In this document: positions 45,914 to 54,394 of the stretch, piece by piece | Position numbering within the stretch: the stretch's first letter is position 1 | How the letters are laid out: each line of letters begins with the position of its first letter | DNA from: DASXHY01 sp036272195 | Lineage (GTDB): Bacteria > Verrucomicrobiota > Verrucomicrobiia > Limisphaerales > DASXHY01 | Length of the DNA: 64,000 nucleotides | Assembly: GCA_036272195.1 (NCBI GenBank) | Contig: DATAZE010000035.1 | Span: 124,001 to 188,000, forward strand | Direction: 5' to 3' | Made by a program: the position numbers and the translations under genes | The notes under the pieces: generated by a model | What the model was told of the DNA's origin: nothing | What the model saw: the letters and a program-made list of their open reading frames with translations, nothing else | Database searches by the model: none

Positions 45914-46543
45914 TTAACGCTTCTTGACCGGCTTCGCTTTTTTTAACTTTTCCAGTTCGCGCTTGAGCTTCGCGTTCTCGGCCTGGGCTTTCTCCAGCTC
46001 TTCGTTGGTATCTTCGCGGGCTTCGTGAGCGGCGGCGAGTTCCTTGGCGTGGCGGCGGAGTTCCAATTGCGTCATCACGTGGCGCGCGAGCACGCGCAGG
46101 GCCTGCTGTTGGTCCGGCCGCAACTGGCGCGGCACTTTATCAATCACGCACAACGTGCCGAGGGCGTGGCCATCCGGCGTGATGAGCGGCGCGCCGGCGT
46201 AAAAGCGAATCTTGGGATCGGACGTCACCAGCGGGTTGTTCGCGAACCGCAAATCTTTCGTCGCGTCGGGAATGATGAACAGTTCCTGTTGCTTGACCGC
46301 ATGCGCGCAAAACGAAATATCGCGTGAGGTTTCGTTAATGGTCACACCGACCTTGGACTTGAACCATTGGCGATCCTCGTCCACGAGCGAAATCAGCGCG
46401 ATGGGCGCTTCGCAAATGCGCGCGGCCAGCTCGGTCAGGTCGTCAAAAACTTCCTCCGGGACAGTATCGAGGACATCGTATTGCCAGAGCACTTTGAGGC
46501 GCCTGGCTTCGTTATTTTTGGCCGGGGAGGTCATGGGTTTCAC
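45914..46543 (-). CDS. GAF-domain protein with C-terminal coiled coil
   Basis: The 209-residue cytoplasmic protein has a GAF domain at residues ~20-160: VLDTVPEEVFDDLTELAARICEAPIALISLVDEDRQWFKS, then FCAHAVKQQELFIIPDA and FYAGAPLITPDGHALGTLCVID. This is the phytochrome-like sensory subtype, often found before GGDEF or kinase domains. Here it is followed only by a charged coiled coil (EELEKAQAENAKLKRELEKL), so it probably acts through partners. The ligand cannot be inferred. It faces divergently away from the thrS leader. A second start at residue 4 is possible. Confidence 0.85.
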   Translation of the reverse strand: MKPMTSPAKNNEARRLKVLWQYDVLDTVPEEVFDDLTELAARICEAPIALISLVDEDRQWFKSKVGVTINETSRDISFCAHAVKQQELFIIPDATKDLRFANNPLVTSDPKIRFYAGAPLITPDGHALGTLCVIDKVPRQLRPDQQQALRVLARHVMTQLELRRHAKELAAAHEAREDTNEELEKAQAENAKLKRELEKLKKAKPVKKR

Positions 46544-46608
46544 TACTCCGGGGCAACAGTAACGATTTGTTTACTTAATGCAATGTACGTTTGAAAAAAA
46601 CTGCTGTT

Positions 46609-46682
46609 TGCCACAGAGCCACAGAGCGCACCGAGACAAATTCGGAATGAGATTCCCGGGCAATCTCTGTGGCTCCGTGGCA
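46609..46682. repeat. Palindromic repeat, copy A
   Basis: Contains tgccacagagccacagag, cgcaccgaga and inverted ctctgtggctccgtggca at the far end. It shares CACAGAGCGCACCGAGA with copy B at 46841-46907, 159 nt away. A REP/MITE-type element upstream of the thrS attenuator. Confidence 0.65.
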
Positions 46683-46731
46683 ATCTCATTTGCGATTTGC
46701 CAAGGGCATCGATTTTGGCTAGCTTTCCCGC

Positions 46732-46767
46732 ATGTTGGTTGGTCTCAATTCAACGACAACGATTTAG
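46732..46767 (+). CDS. Candidate thrS leader peptide MLVGLNSTTTI
   Basis: The short frame ATG-TTG-GTT-GGT-CTC-AAT-TCA-ACG-ACA-ACG-ATT-TAG encodes 11 residues with three consecutive threonine codons just before the stop. It lies 30 nt upstream of a rho-independent-type terminator and 144-153 nt before the start of the threonyl-tRNA synthetase gene. In amino-acid attenuation (thr, his, trp operons) a ribosome stalls at such codons when the charged tRNA is scarce. There is no clear Shine-Dalgarno site. A weak TTGCCA-17-TAGCTT promoter would place transcription start near the ATG. Confidence 0.6.
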   Translation: MLVGLNSTTTI

Positions 46768-46796
46768 CGTCCTTCTCGAACAGGGAATGGACGCCG

Positions 46797-46828
46797 ACGC
46801 CTCGCACTGAACGTTCGAGGCGTTTTTG
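46797..46828 (+). terminator. Rho-independent-type terminator of the thrS leader
   Basis: Perfect 8-bp GC-rich stem acgcctcg (46797-46804) / cgaggcgt (46816-46823) with an 11-nt loop, followed by TTTTTG. No other gene ends upstream on this strand, so its only plausible role is attenuation of the leader transcript. Confidence 0.7.
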
Positions 46829-46840
46829 TTTATAAAATTC

Positions 46841-46907
46841 GCCACAGAGACACAGAGCGCACCGAGAGATTTTCGAATAAACTCTGAGTGCTCTGTGCCT
46901 CGGTGGC
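46841..46907. repeat. Palindromic repeat, copy B
   Basis: Begins gccacagagacacagagcgc and ends with the inverted ctctgtgcctcggtggc. It shares the CACAGAGCGCACCGAGA core with copy A. It fills the gap between the attenuator terminator and the thrS start codon, so any read-through message carries this stem-loop in its 5' leader. Confidence 0.65.
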
Positions 46908-46910
46908 AAA

Positions 46911-48953
46911 ATGAAATTTATGGCAGACGAAAACGAACAATCGAAGGAACGCAAAGGTCTCGACGACCGCGCCAAAATGACCGAACTGGAACGCATCCGG
47001 CATTCAGCCGCGCATGTCATGGCGACGGCCATCCTGCGCCTGTGGCCGGACGCGCAATTCGCCGCCGGACCGCCGGTCGAGAACGGTTTTTATTACGACG
47101 TGGACTTGAAGCACCGCATTTCGCCCGAGGATTTTCCGAAAATCGAGGAGGAGATGAAGAAGGAGATCAAGGCGAACAATGTCTTCGAGAAAATTGTGGT
47201 CACGCGCGAGCAGGCCATCAAGGATTCCGAAAGCGGGCGGCTGGGCGGGTTGACCGAGCGGCCGGAGAATCCCAGCAAGTTTAAACTCGGCAATCTCGAG
47301 GCGATTCCTGATGGCGAACAGATTACTTATTACAAGAACGGCGATTTCATCGACTTGTGCGCCGGGCCGCACGTGATGCGCACGGGAAATATTGGCGCGT
47401 ACAAGCTGACCACCCTGGCGAGCGCGTATTACAAGGGCGACGAAAAGAACCCGCAACTCCAGCGCATCTACGGCACCGCGTTCAAGAACAAGACCGCGAT
47501 GGAGGAGTATTTCAAGATGCTCGACGAGGCCAAGCGCCGCGACCATCGCAAGATCGGCGCGGAGATGGGGTTGTTCGCGATTGATACGGAATATGTCGGG
47601 CCTGGCTTGCCGTTGTGGCTGCCGAAAGGCACCGCGCTGGTCGAGGAATTGGAAAAGCTGGCCAAGGAAACTGAGTTTGCGGCGGGTTACGTGCGGGTGA
47701 AAACTCCGCATATTGCGCGCGAGAAAATGTATAAGACTTCGGGGCATTTGCCGTATTACGCGGAAAGTATGTTTCCACCGATGGAGCTTCCGCTCGAAGG
47801 GAATTTGCTCGAAAAGAAAGAAAACTTGCGCGTGGAGCAAGGATCCGTTGAAGCGAAATTAAAAATAGCTCAAGAAGATTTAAAAACGAAAATTCAAAAA
47901 GAGGGCCAAAAGGAGGCGTTGGCATTGGTTAATGAGCTTCAGGAGCGAAGCCAAAAGATAAGAGCCGAATTATCGGCGATTTCGTCCAATGCTTATTACT
48001 ACCTCAAAGCCATGAATTGCCCGCATCACCATCGCGTTTATGCGGCGGAACCGAAGAGTTATCGTGATTTGCCGTTGCGGTTGGCGGAGTACGGCACTTG
48101 TTATCGTTACGAGCAAAGTGGTGAATTGTTTGGGCTGATGCGCGTGCGCTCGCTCAACATGAACGATGCGCATATTTATTGCACCGAGGAACAGTTCGCG
48201 GAGGAATTCAAGGCCGTGAATGATATGTATCTGAAATATTTCAAAATCTTCGGATTGGAAAAATACCAGATGCGTTTCAGCACGCACTCGAAGGAAGGTC
48301 TCGGAAAAAAATATGTCAACGAGCCCGAGCTATGGCTCAAGACCGAGGACATGGTGCGGCGCGTGTTGCAGGAGAGCGGCATCAATTACGTGGAAGTGTC
48401 CAACGAAGCCGCGTTTTACGGGCCGAAAATTGATGTGCAGGTGTGGAGCGCCATCGGCCGCGAATTCTCCATTGCGACCAACCAGGTGGATTTCGCCGTA
48501 CCGGCCAAGTTCGGTCTCACTTATCGCGACCGCGATAATACGAACAAAACCCCGTTGTGCATTCATCGCGCGCCGCTGGGCACGCACGAGCGGTTCATCG
48601 GCTTTTTGATAGAGCATTACGCCGGCAATTTCCCGTTGTGGCTCGCGCCCGAACAGGTGCGCGTGCTGACGATTGGCGAGGAGGAACCGTTGATCAATTA
48701 TGCCAAAGCGATTGTGAGTGAATTGCGCGCCAACATGGTCCGCGTGGACGCCGATTATTCTTCGAATAAGGTCAACGGCAAAATTCAGGAAGCCGAGCAG
48801 GCGAAAGTCCACACCATGCTCGTCATCGGTGGCCGTGACATGGAGGCCGGTAATGTGAGCGTGCGCCTGCACGGCAAAGGCAACGTGGGTGCAAAGCCGA
48901 AGGGCGAAGTCGTGGCGGATATTTTGGCGGCGATTAAAGAGCGGCGGGCATGA
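46911..48953 (+). CDS. thrS: Threonine--tRNA ligase, TGS-less, with coiled-coil insertion
   Basis: Charges tRNA-Thr. The N-terminal TGS domain is absent. The editing domain has HSAAH (31-35) and C150/H154 in CAGPH. The class II core includes MYKTSGHLPYYAESMF, MNCPHHH (zinc ligand C370), RDLPLRLAEYGTCYRYE and the C-terminal anticodon-binding domain (VRVLTIGEE ... VSVRLHGKG). An unusual ~66-residue, Lys/Glu-rich, helical segment (residues ~296-361, nt 47796-47993) interrupts the core between ESMFPPM and YYYLKAMNCP, with AT-richer, AAA-heavy codon use. Starts at 46911 and 46920 are both possible. The gene is likely controlled by the attenuator upstream. It overlaps the next gene by 4 nt (ATGA). 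Confidence 0.95.
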   Translation: MKFMADENEQSKERKGLDDRAKMTELERIRHSAAHVMATAILRLWPDAQFAAGPPVENGFYYDVDLKHRISPEDFPKIEEEMKKEIKANNVFEKIVVTREQAIKDSESGRLGGLTERPENPSKFKLGNLEAIPDGEQITYYKNGDFIDLCAGPHVMRTGNIGAYKLTTLASAYYKGDEKNPQLQRIYGTAFKNKTAMEEYFKMLDEAKRRDHRKIGAEMGLFAIDTEYVGPGLPLWLPKGTALVEELEKLAKETEFAAGYVRVKTPHIAREKMYKTSGHLPYYAESMFPPMELPLEGNLLEKKENLRVEQGSVEAKLKIAQEDLKTKIQKEGQKEALALVNELQERSQKIRAELSAISSNAYYYLKAMNCPHHHRVYAAEPKSYRDLPLRLAEYGTCYRYEQSGELFGLMRVRSLNMNDAHIYCTEEQFAEEFKAVNDMYLKYFKIFGLEKYQMRFSTHSKEGLGKKYVNEPELWLKTEDMVRRVLQESGINYVEVSNEAAFYGPKIDVQVWSAIGREFSIATNQVDFAVPAKFGLTYRDRDNTNKTPLCIHRAPLGTHERFIGFLIEHYAGNFPLWLAPEQVRVLTIGEEEPLINYAKAIVSELRANMVRVDADYSSNKVNGKIQEAEQAKVHTMLVIGGRDMEAGNVSVRLHGKGNVGAKPKGEVVADILAAIKERRA

Positions 48954-49612
48954 ACATCAAAATCGTCTACTATCTCGATACCGCTTCGTCCTGGTGTTAC
49001 TGGGCGGAGCCGGCGTGGGCGGAATTAAAGCGCCGTTACGCGAATGCGCCGGTCGAGTTCAGTTGGAAAATTGCGCTGCTCGATGAAAACAGCATGTCGA
49101 AGTCGCGCGCGCAGTGCGATTGGTTTTATCGCCGCAGTGGAACCATCACGCGCTCGCCGTTCATGCTGCATTCCGGCTGGCTGGACCCGGTGTTGCCGGA
49201 ATTTCTCGCGCCGAATTGCGTTGCCGAAGCGGCGAAGGATTTGGGCGTCGCGGATGACCGCGTGCGTTTGGCGCTGATGGAGGCGGCGATGCGCGAAGGG
49301 AAGAAAGTCGCAGATTGGAATGTGTCGGCCGGTATTGCCGCAAAAGCCGCGGGCCTGAATGAAAGTTCGTTGCTGGCGAAGGCGCGTTCGGCGGAAATCG
49401 AGCAGCGTGTGCGAGCGAGCACGGCAGAGTTTCATGCATTGAAAGTCACGCAGCGTCCGACGTTTGTTTTAGAGAGCAATATTGGCGATCGCGCGGTGTT
49501 TTCGGGTTGTTGGCGCGCGGAGCCGTTGATTGCGACGATTGAGGGGATGCTTTCGGATGCCACCGCTTATGCTTCGTGGAAGACGCATATTGGCGACCCG
49601 CCGCAAAGCTGA
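48950..49612 (+). CDS. DsbA-family (FrnE-like) protein
   Basis: The 220-residue cytoplasmic thioredoxin-fold protein lies in an ATGA overlap with thrS and is therefore translationally coupled. The N-terminus IVYYLDTASSWCYWAEPAW resembles the DsbA/2-hydroxychromene-carboxylate isomerase (FrnE) group. The canonical CxxC is reduced to a single Cys (SSWCYW). The C-terminal part has the family-typical KVTQRPTFVLES cis-Pro loop. FrnE-like proteins act in polyketide biosynthesis or as thiol oxidoreductases and GST-like isomerases. The loss of one Cys argues for an isomerase or glutathione-dependent role. Exact function unknown. Confidence 0.85.
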   Translation: MNIKIVYYLDTASSWCYWAEPAWAELKRRYANAPVEFSWKIALLDENSMSKSRAQCDWFYRRSGTITRSPFMLHSGWLDPVLPEFLAPNCVAEAAKDLGVADDRVRLALMEAAMREGKKVADWNVSAGIAAKAAGLNESSLLAKARSAEIEQRVRASTAEFHALKVTQRPTFVLESNIGDRAVFSGCWRAEPLIATIEGMLSDATAYASWKTHIGDPPQS

Positions 49613-49616
49613 GTTG

Positions 49617-49677
49617 GTAGTTCCGCCTTTAGGCGGTCCTGCGTAACTCTTCCCGAACCGCCTAAAGGCGGAACTAC
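49617..49677. repeat. Perfect 21-nt inverted repeat after the DsbA-family gene
   Basis: Arms at 49617-49637 and 49657-49677 are exact inverted copies. Each arm contains the near-palindrome ccgcctttaggcgg, so both single and cruciform foldings are possible. It starts 4 nt after the stop codon. Probable transcript-end structure of REP type. Confidence 0.78.
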
Positions 49678-49744
49678 AAACGGTTAAAGCGCTCACATAA
49701 TTTTCAGTCGCGGATTTCCCGCTCTTCGATTAGTTTGCGCGGCT

Positions 49745-51820
49745 ATGAAATCCTCCTTGTTCGTGGCGTTCATTCTCGGTGTTCTCTCGACCAGCCGCGC
49801 TGACGAAGGCATGTGGCTCTTCAACCAGCCGCCGCGCGAGATTTTGCGCGAGCGCCATCAATTCGAACCGAGTGATGCCTGGATCGAACATCTGCAAAAA
49901 TCCTCCGTGCGCATTGGCGCATCGGGCAGTTTTGTGAGCGAGGATGGTTTGCTGATTTCCAACCATCACGTCGGCGCCGGTTCGCTGCAGAAACTCAGCA
50001 CGAAGGAAAAAAATTATCTGCGCGACGGCTTTTACGCCCACGCGCTGGCGGAGGAAATGAAGTGCCTGGACCTCGAAATCAACGTCCTGCAATCCATCGA
50101 GGACGTTTCCGTGCGCGTCAATGCCGCGATTCCGAAAGACGCTGATCCGCAGGCTGCGTTTGCCGCGCGCCGCAAGGTGATTGCGGAGATTGAAAAAGAG
50201 TCGCTCGACAAAACCGGATTGCGCTCGGACGTCGTGACGCTTTGGCAGGGCGGCACGTATCAACTTTACCGCTACAAACGCTACACGGATGTGCGGATCG
50301 TTTTCGCTCCGGAATTACAGGCGGCATTCTTTGGCGGCGACCCGGACAATTTTGAATTTCCGCGCTTCGATTTCGATATCTGCCTTTTTCGCGCCTACGA
50401 AAACGGCGAGCCGGCCAAGACGAAGGATTTCCTGAAATTTTCCGCGACCGGTCCGCGCGATGGTGAATTGGTTTTTGTTTCGGGTCATCCGGGTGGAACG
50501 AGCCGGCAGTTGACGATGGCGGAACTGGATAATTTACGCGACCAGGGGCTGCCGTTCCGGTTGGCGAACCTCAAGCGCGAGGAGGTGTTGCTGGGCAATT
50601 GGAGCGCGCGCGAGGAGGAGAATGCGCGACGCGCCCGGGAATCTTTGTTCGGCGTGCAGAATTCGCGCAAGGCGCTAGACGGCCGCCTGGCCGGGTTGCT
50701 CGATCCGGATTTGATGGGAAAAAAGCTCAGTGCGGAGGCGGATTTCAAGGCGCAACTCGCAGCCAAGCCAGAATTTGCCGACGCGCTCGCCGCTTACGAT
50801 AAAATCGCGGAAGCAACCAAGACGCTGGCGGCGCAGTCGGAGCGCTACGCGTTGCTTGAACGCGGGGACGGCTTTATTTCGGAGAGTTTTCATATCGCGC
50901 GCACGCTTTTGCGCGCAAGCGAGGAACGGCCTAAGCCGAATGGCGAGCGGCTGCGGGAATTCTCCGACTCCGGCAAAGTATCGCTGGAACTCAGCCTTTT
51001 TTCCACCCGGCCGATTTACACCGACATGGAGATTCTAACGATGTCGGAGTCGCTGACGTATTTCGCAACGCAATTCGGCGCGGACGATCCGTTGGTGAAA
51101 AAAGTGCTGGCGGGCAAATCGCCGCACGAGCGCGCGGTGGAATTGATCAATAGCACAAAAGTGCGCGACGTGGCTTTCCGTAAAAAACTTTATGAAGGCG
51201 GCACGAGCGCGGTGACGGCGGCGAACGATCCGATGATTGAACTGGCGCGATTGATCGACCCGGACGCGCGCGCGTTGCGAAAGGTTGCAGAAGAGCAGAG
51301 CGAAGTGAAGCAGCAGGCGCACGCAGCGATCGCGCGTGCGGCGAATGCGCTGCTGGGCACCGGCGGCTCGCGTTATCCGGATGCGACCGGGACGTTGCGG
51401 CTTTCCTATGGCACGGTGAAGGGCTACGAGGAAGATGGGCAGCCGGTTTCGGCATTCACGACTTTCGCGGGACTTTACGAACGGGCGAAGGACATGAAAG
51501 AGCGTCCGCCATTCGATCTGCCGGCGACCTGGGAGAAGGGCCGCTCGCGGCTGAATTTGAAAACGCAGTACAATTTCGTCAGCACGTGCGATATCATTGG
51601 AGGGAATTCGGGCAGCCCGGTGGTGAATCGCGCCGGGGAATTCGTGGGGATTATTTTCGACGGCAATCTCCAGGGTCTGCCGTGGGATTATGCGTTCGAT
51701 GATAAACAGGGCCGCGCGACGGCGGTGGATTCCGCGGCGATCGTCGAGGGGCTTGATAAAATTTATCACGCGAAGGAACTTGTGCGGGAACTTTTGGAGG
51801 GGAAAAGGACGGAGAAATAA
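49745..51820 (+). CDS. S46 family dipeptidyl-peptidase (DPP7/DPP11-type)
   Basis: The 691-residue serine peptidase begins with a signal peptide (MKSSLFVAFILGVLSTSRA). Catalytic pieces: His in ISNHHVGAGS (H74/H75), Asp in FFGGDPDNFEFPRFDFDICLFRAY, Ser in GGNSGSPVVN, on a chymotrypsin-like double beta-barrel split by a helical cap. S46 enzymes release dipeptides from peptide N-termini in the periplasm, feeding amino-acid uptake. The specificity position after the Ser reads IFDGN, i.e. Gly as in DPP7 (hydrophobic P1) and not Arg as in DPP11; this is an inference. Length matches the family. Confidence 0.9.
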   Translation: MKSSLFVAFILGVLSTSRADEGMWLFNQPPREILRERHQFEPSDAWIEHLQKSSVRIGASGSFVSEDGLLISNHHVGAGSLQKLSTKEKNYLRDGFYAHALAEEMKCLDLEINVLQSIEDVSVRVNAAIPKDADPQAAFAARRKVIAEIEKESLDKTGLRSDVVTLWQGGTYQLYRYKRYTDVRIVFAPELQAAFFGGDPDNFEFPRFDFDICLFRAYENGEPAKTKDFLKFSATGPRDGELVFVSGHPGGTSRQLTMAELDNLRDQGLPFRLANLKREEVLLGNWSAREEENARRARESLFGVQNSRKALDGRLAGLLDPDLMGKKLSAEADFKAQLAAKPEFADALAAYDKIAEATKTLAAQSERYALLERGDGFISESFHIARTLLRASEERPKPNGERLREFSDSGKVSLELSLFSTRPIYTDMEILTMSESLTYFATQFGADDPLVKKVLAGKSPHERAVELINSTKVRDVAFRKKLYEGGTSAVTAANDPMIELARLIDPDARALRKVAEEQSEVKQQAHAAIARAANALLGTGGSRYPDATGTLRLSYGTVKGYEEDGQPVSAFTTFAGLYERAKDMKERPPFDLPATWEKGRSRLNLKTQYNFVSTCDIIGGNSGSPVVNRAGEFVGIIFDGNLQGLPWDYAFDDKQGRATAVDSAAIVEGLDKIYHAKELVRELLEGKRTEK

Positions 51821-52004
51821 AAATGCCTTTAGCCACAGATGGACACAGATGAAACACAGATGAAGAATTTTCACAGCAGGAAACGAAGGGAACAAAGTTC
51901 CTTGCTGGTTGCCTCGTTCAAGTCTCGTGGATGCGCTCTTTAAAGGTGAAAGAATTGGCCGCAATTTCTGTCGTCCCTGCGGGACTTGGAAAAATTACGT
52001 CATA

Positions 52005-52024
52005 CCCACCACTGAAGTGGTGGG
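52005..52024. repeat. Perfect hairpin in intergenic repeat
   Basis: cccaccact/agtggtggg form a 9-bp stem with a 2-nt loop between the S46 peptidase and the next small gene. The surrounding 51940-52060 has further short repeats (cgtccctgcgggact, cgtcctaacggact) of intergenic-repeat type. Confidence 0.6.
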
Positions 52025-52115
52025 CAATTTTCTTTCGTCCTAACGGACTTTGTTGGAGCGCGTGTGGGCGATGTGCCGGCTTTGCGCAGTTGTCGGAACG
52101 TGGTATGAAGATAGT

Positions 52116-52463
52116 ATGAAATCGAGGTCACTAAAATTTTTCGCGGCATTGCTGTCGATCGTAATCGTGGCGATGTCGGCCAGCGGCGATGAAACGAATA
52201 CTGAAAAAGTCAAAGACGCGGTAAAGAATACCGCGAATAAAACGAGCGAGGCCATCAAAGACACTACTCAAAAAGCTATCGACGCCGGCAAGGAGGGAGC
52301 GCAGAAAACGGGCGTTTGGGCCACGAATGTTGCGACGAATGTCGCTGCCAAGGCGACTTCGCTGGGCACGAACGTGGCGGCCAAAGCAAAGCAAGGCGCC
52401 CAAAAAGTCGAGAGCGTGGCGACAAATATCGTCGATGAAATCAAGGAGAAGGTAGGCCACTAA
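52116..52463 (+). CDS. Small exported LEA-like amphipathic protein
   Basis: The 115-residue protein has a signal peptide (FFAALLSIVIVAMSASG) at ATG 52116. The mature part is almost entirely Ala/Lys/Thr/Asn 11-residue-like amphipathic repeats (KDAVKNTANKTSEAIKD, TNVATNVAAKATSLGTNVAAKAK). This composition is typical of LEA and other desiccation- or aggregation-protective proteins. A protective role in the periplasm is a reasonable inference, but no family signature is certain. Confidence 0.65.
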   Translation: MKSRSLKFFAALLSIVIVAMSASGDETNTEKVKDAVKNTANKTSEAIKDTTQKAIDAGKEGAQKTGVWATNVATNVAAKATSLGTNVAAKAKQGAQKVESVATNIVDEIKEKVGH

Positions 52464-52508
52464 AGCGAACGAGATCCCGTTTCAACCCGGACCTGCAATC
52501 GTAGAGCC

Positions 52509-53015
52509 ATGCATACATACTGGGCCGCTTTTGTTGAATTGATCCGCACGCCGTTCGCGCACACGGCGCTGATTTGGGGCATCGTGCCGCTTTACTTCGC
52601 GCTGTTGCTCAATGAAATGACTTCGTCGAAGGCGAACTTTCGCACGGCGATTCAAACGGGTTTCAGCTTTGTCTGGGCGGGCCTGCAATGGTTGTATCCC
52701 TATTTTCGACCGCACGCGACGGGGACAGCGCGGTTGGAACTCGGCGCCATGCTGCCGGTGAACCTGTTCGTGACATTTACGGTGCTCGGGCTTGGAGTCA
52801 TCGCGTTCATCAGCGGGTTGAGGCGCACATACCCGAAATATGGAGCGTTTCTCGGCCATACGAGATTCGCGAATTATTTCATGATTACAATATTTCCCAT
52901 CCAGGCGCGGGTGTTGGAATGGCGATGGGATTATGTGGTGGCCATTGCGCTGTTCGCGGTGCCGGTGTGGCTGGTGCTGCACTTTGGCCTGATGCCGGTG
53001 CGCGGACGGAAGTGA
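52509..53015 (+). CDS. Four-helix membrane protein of unknown function
   Basis: The 168-residue protein has about four membrane helices (TALIWGIVPLYFALLL, TGFSFVWAGLQWLYPYF, VNLFVTFTVLGLGVIAFI, VVAIALFAVPVWLVLHFGL). No signal peptide or recognisable motif. ATG 52509 starts directly with HTYWAAFVELIRTPFAH. It lies 45 nt after the LEA-like gene on the same strand and could share its promoter. Function unknown. Confidence 0.72.
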   Translation: MHTYWAAFVELIRTPFAHTALIWGIVPLYFALLLNEMTSSKANFRTAIQTGFSFVWAGLQWLYPYFRPHATGTARLELGAMLPVNLFVTFTVLGLGVIAFISGLRRTYPKYGAFLGHTRFANYFMITIFPIQARVLEWRWDYVVAIALFAVPVWLVLHFGLMPVRGRK

Positions 53016-53051
53016 GATTTCGTCCCGCGCTATGCGCGTGTGACGGGATAT

Positions 53052-53075
53052 GGGGCTGAGCGGTGGCTCAGCCCC
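53052..53075. terminator. Hairpin between convergent genes
   Basis: ggggctgagc/gctcagcccc form a perfect 10-bp stem with a GGTG loop, 36 nt after one stop and 12 nt before the opposite stop. There is no T run, so this is a structural transcript end or a repeat-derived hairpin. Confidence 0.55.
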
Positions 53076-53087
53076 ACCGGTAAATGG

Positions 53088-54359
53088 TTACTTTTGTTTC
53101 GCCACCAAAATTTCCGTGCCGGCCAGCAGCACGGGGCCGCGGCCATGCGGGTCGTCGGAAGGGCGTTGCCGGTTCACATAGTAATCGAGGTCCTGGCCGA
53201 TGTTGGTGCCGATGCAGGTTTCGTTGACCACGCCGTCCGTGGTGACATTTTTGGAAATGCCCGCGAAGGCCTTGCGCGCCATGGGCAGATAAGACGCATT
53301 GATCCATCCGCGATTCACCGCGCGCGCGATGCCGTAGGCGAACATCGCCGTGCAACTGGTTTCCTCCCACAACTCCGGATGGTCCAGCACCTGACGCCAC
53401 ATGCCGTCCGGCGCCTGCACTTTTTGCAAGCCATCAATTTGCTTTTTCAAAATGGCGATGACCTTTGCGCGGGCGGGATGATCTTCAGGCAGCGCAGAGA
53501 GCAATTCCACCGCGGCCACGGTCACCCAGCCATTTCCACGGCCCCATTTGAACGGCGAATGTTTTTTCGCCTTCGCATCGTAGCCGTGGAAGAAAAGGCC
53601 GTCGGCGTCCTGCTCCAATTCCGCCTGATGAGTGATTTGGTTCGCCGCGTCATCCAGATATTTTTTATCACCGGAAAATTCCGACCAGCGAATGATCACG
53701 GGGCAGCCCATGTAAAGGTCGTCCGGCCACACGGTCGATTGCTTGCCGCGCGAAAGGGTGCCGTCCGGGAGCCGCTCCTGCTTGTTGGCGACCCAATCCA
53801 CCACGCGCGCGGCGATTTCCTTGTCCGCCGGCGTGACCAGTTCCGGGTGGCGCAACATTGTTTCCACAATCTGGTTGCCCATGGAGCCGCAACTATCGAG
53901 ATTGCCAAGGTTGATGAGGGGTTTGAGTTTGGTAGTGCGGGCAAACGTTTTTCCATCGTTGCCGAATTGTTTTTCCAGGCCGGCGAGCCATTGATAATAG
54001 CGCGCGCAGATTTTATCGTGCTCGAGCACGAATTTTTCCGCCTCTTTATCGCCGGTGACATCGGTGGAACGAATCACGCCGTAAAGCGCCACGCCCCAGG
54101 GATAGTTCCACACAATTCCTTCCGGCGCTTTCGCGGCTTTGGCCTGGTCGAGGTTTGTGACGGTGGGATATTCGCCGTCAGCCAGCGCGTGAATCTGGTG
54201 CTTGGCGACGCGTGAAATGACGTCGCGAATTTGGGCGTCAGTGATGGTGGATTCCGCGGGCGCTTTGGAGGCGTCCTGCGCGCGAAGCAGGGGCGCGGTC
54301 GCCATTAACAACAAGCCGAGCGCGGCTCGTGATAGCAGGGGTGCAGGGATTTTTTTCAT
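53088..54359 (-). CDS. GH105 unsaturated glucuronyl/rhamnogalacturonyl hydrolase
   Basis: The 423-residue exported (alpha/alpha)6-barrel enzyme has a signal peptide (ALGLLLMATAPLLRA) at ATG 54359. Motifs: GIVWNYPWGVALYGV, WPDDLYMGCPVIIRWSEFSGDKKYLDDAANQ with the catalytic Asp in WPDD, FHGYDAKAKKHSPFKWGRGNGWVTVA, and LDHPELWEETSCTAMFAYGIARAVNRGW. GH105 enzymes remove unsaturated uronic acids from oligosaccharides left by pectate or rhamnogalacturonan lyases. The long frame upstream to 54656 overlaps the DUF4861 gene and is not used. It is the second gene of a two-gene unit with the DUF4861 gene, 35 nt apart. Confidence 0.9.
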   Translation of the reverse strand: MKKIPAPLLSRAALGLLLMATAPLLRAQDASKAPAESTITDAQIRDVISRVAKHQIHALADGEYPTVTNLDQAKAAKAPEGIVWNYPWGVALYGVIRSTDVTGDKEAEKFVLEHDKICARYYQWLAGLEKQFGNDGKTFARTTKLKPLINLGNLDSCGSMGNQIVETMLRHPELVTPADKEIAARVVDWVANKQERLPDGTLSRGKQSTVWPDDLYMGCPVIIRWSEFSGDKKYLDDAANQITHQAELEQDADGLFFHGYDAKAKKHSPFKWGRGNGWVTVAAVELLSALPEDHPARAKVIAILKKQIDGLQKVQAPDGMWRQVLDHPELWEETSCTAMFAYGIARAVNRGWINASYLPMARKAFAGISKNVTTDGVVNETCIGTNIGQDLDYYVNRQRPSDDPHGRGPVLLAGTEILVAKQK

Positions 54360-54394
54360 CGGGTGGGCACGGGTGTAGGGTGTTGACTGAATTG

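Larger units (their letters stand above)
46732..46828 (+). promoter_or_regulatory. Candidate threonine attenuator upstream of thrS
   Basis: Elements in order: the leader peptide (46732-46767); a protector hairpin gcgtcc/ggacgc (46767-46772 with 46789-46794); an antiterminator pair tctcgaac/gttcgagg (46774-46781 with 46813-46820, one wobble pair); and the terminator acgcctcg/cgaggcgt plus T run (46797-46828). The antiterminator and terminator share 46816-46820 and cannot both form. A ribosome stalled on the Thr codons (46753-46761) would leave tctcgaac free and favour read-through. A ribosome at the stop codon would cover it and allow termination. The mechanism is inferred from geometry. Confidence 0.55.
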
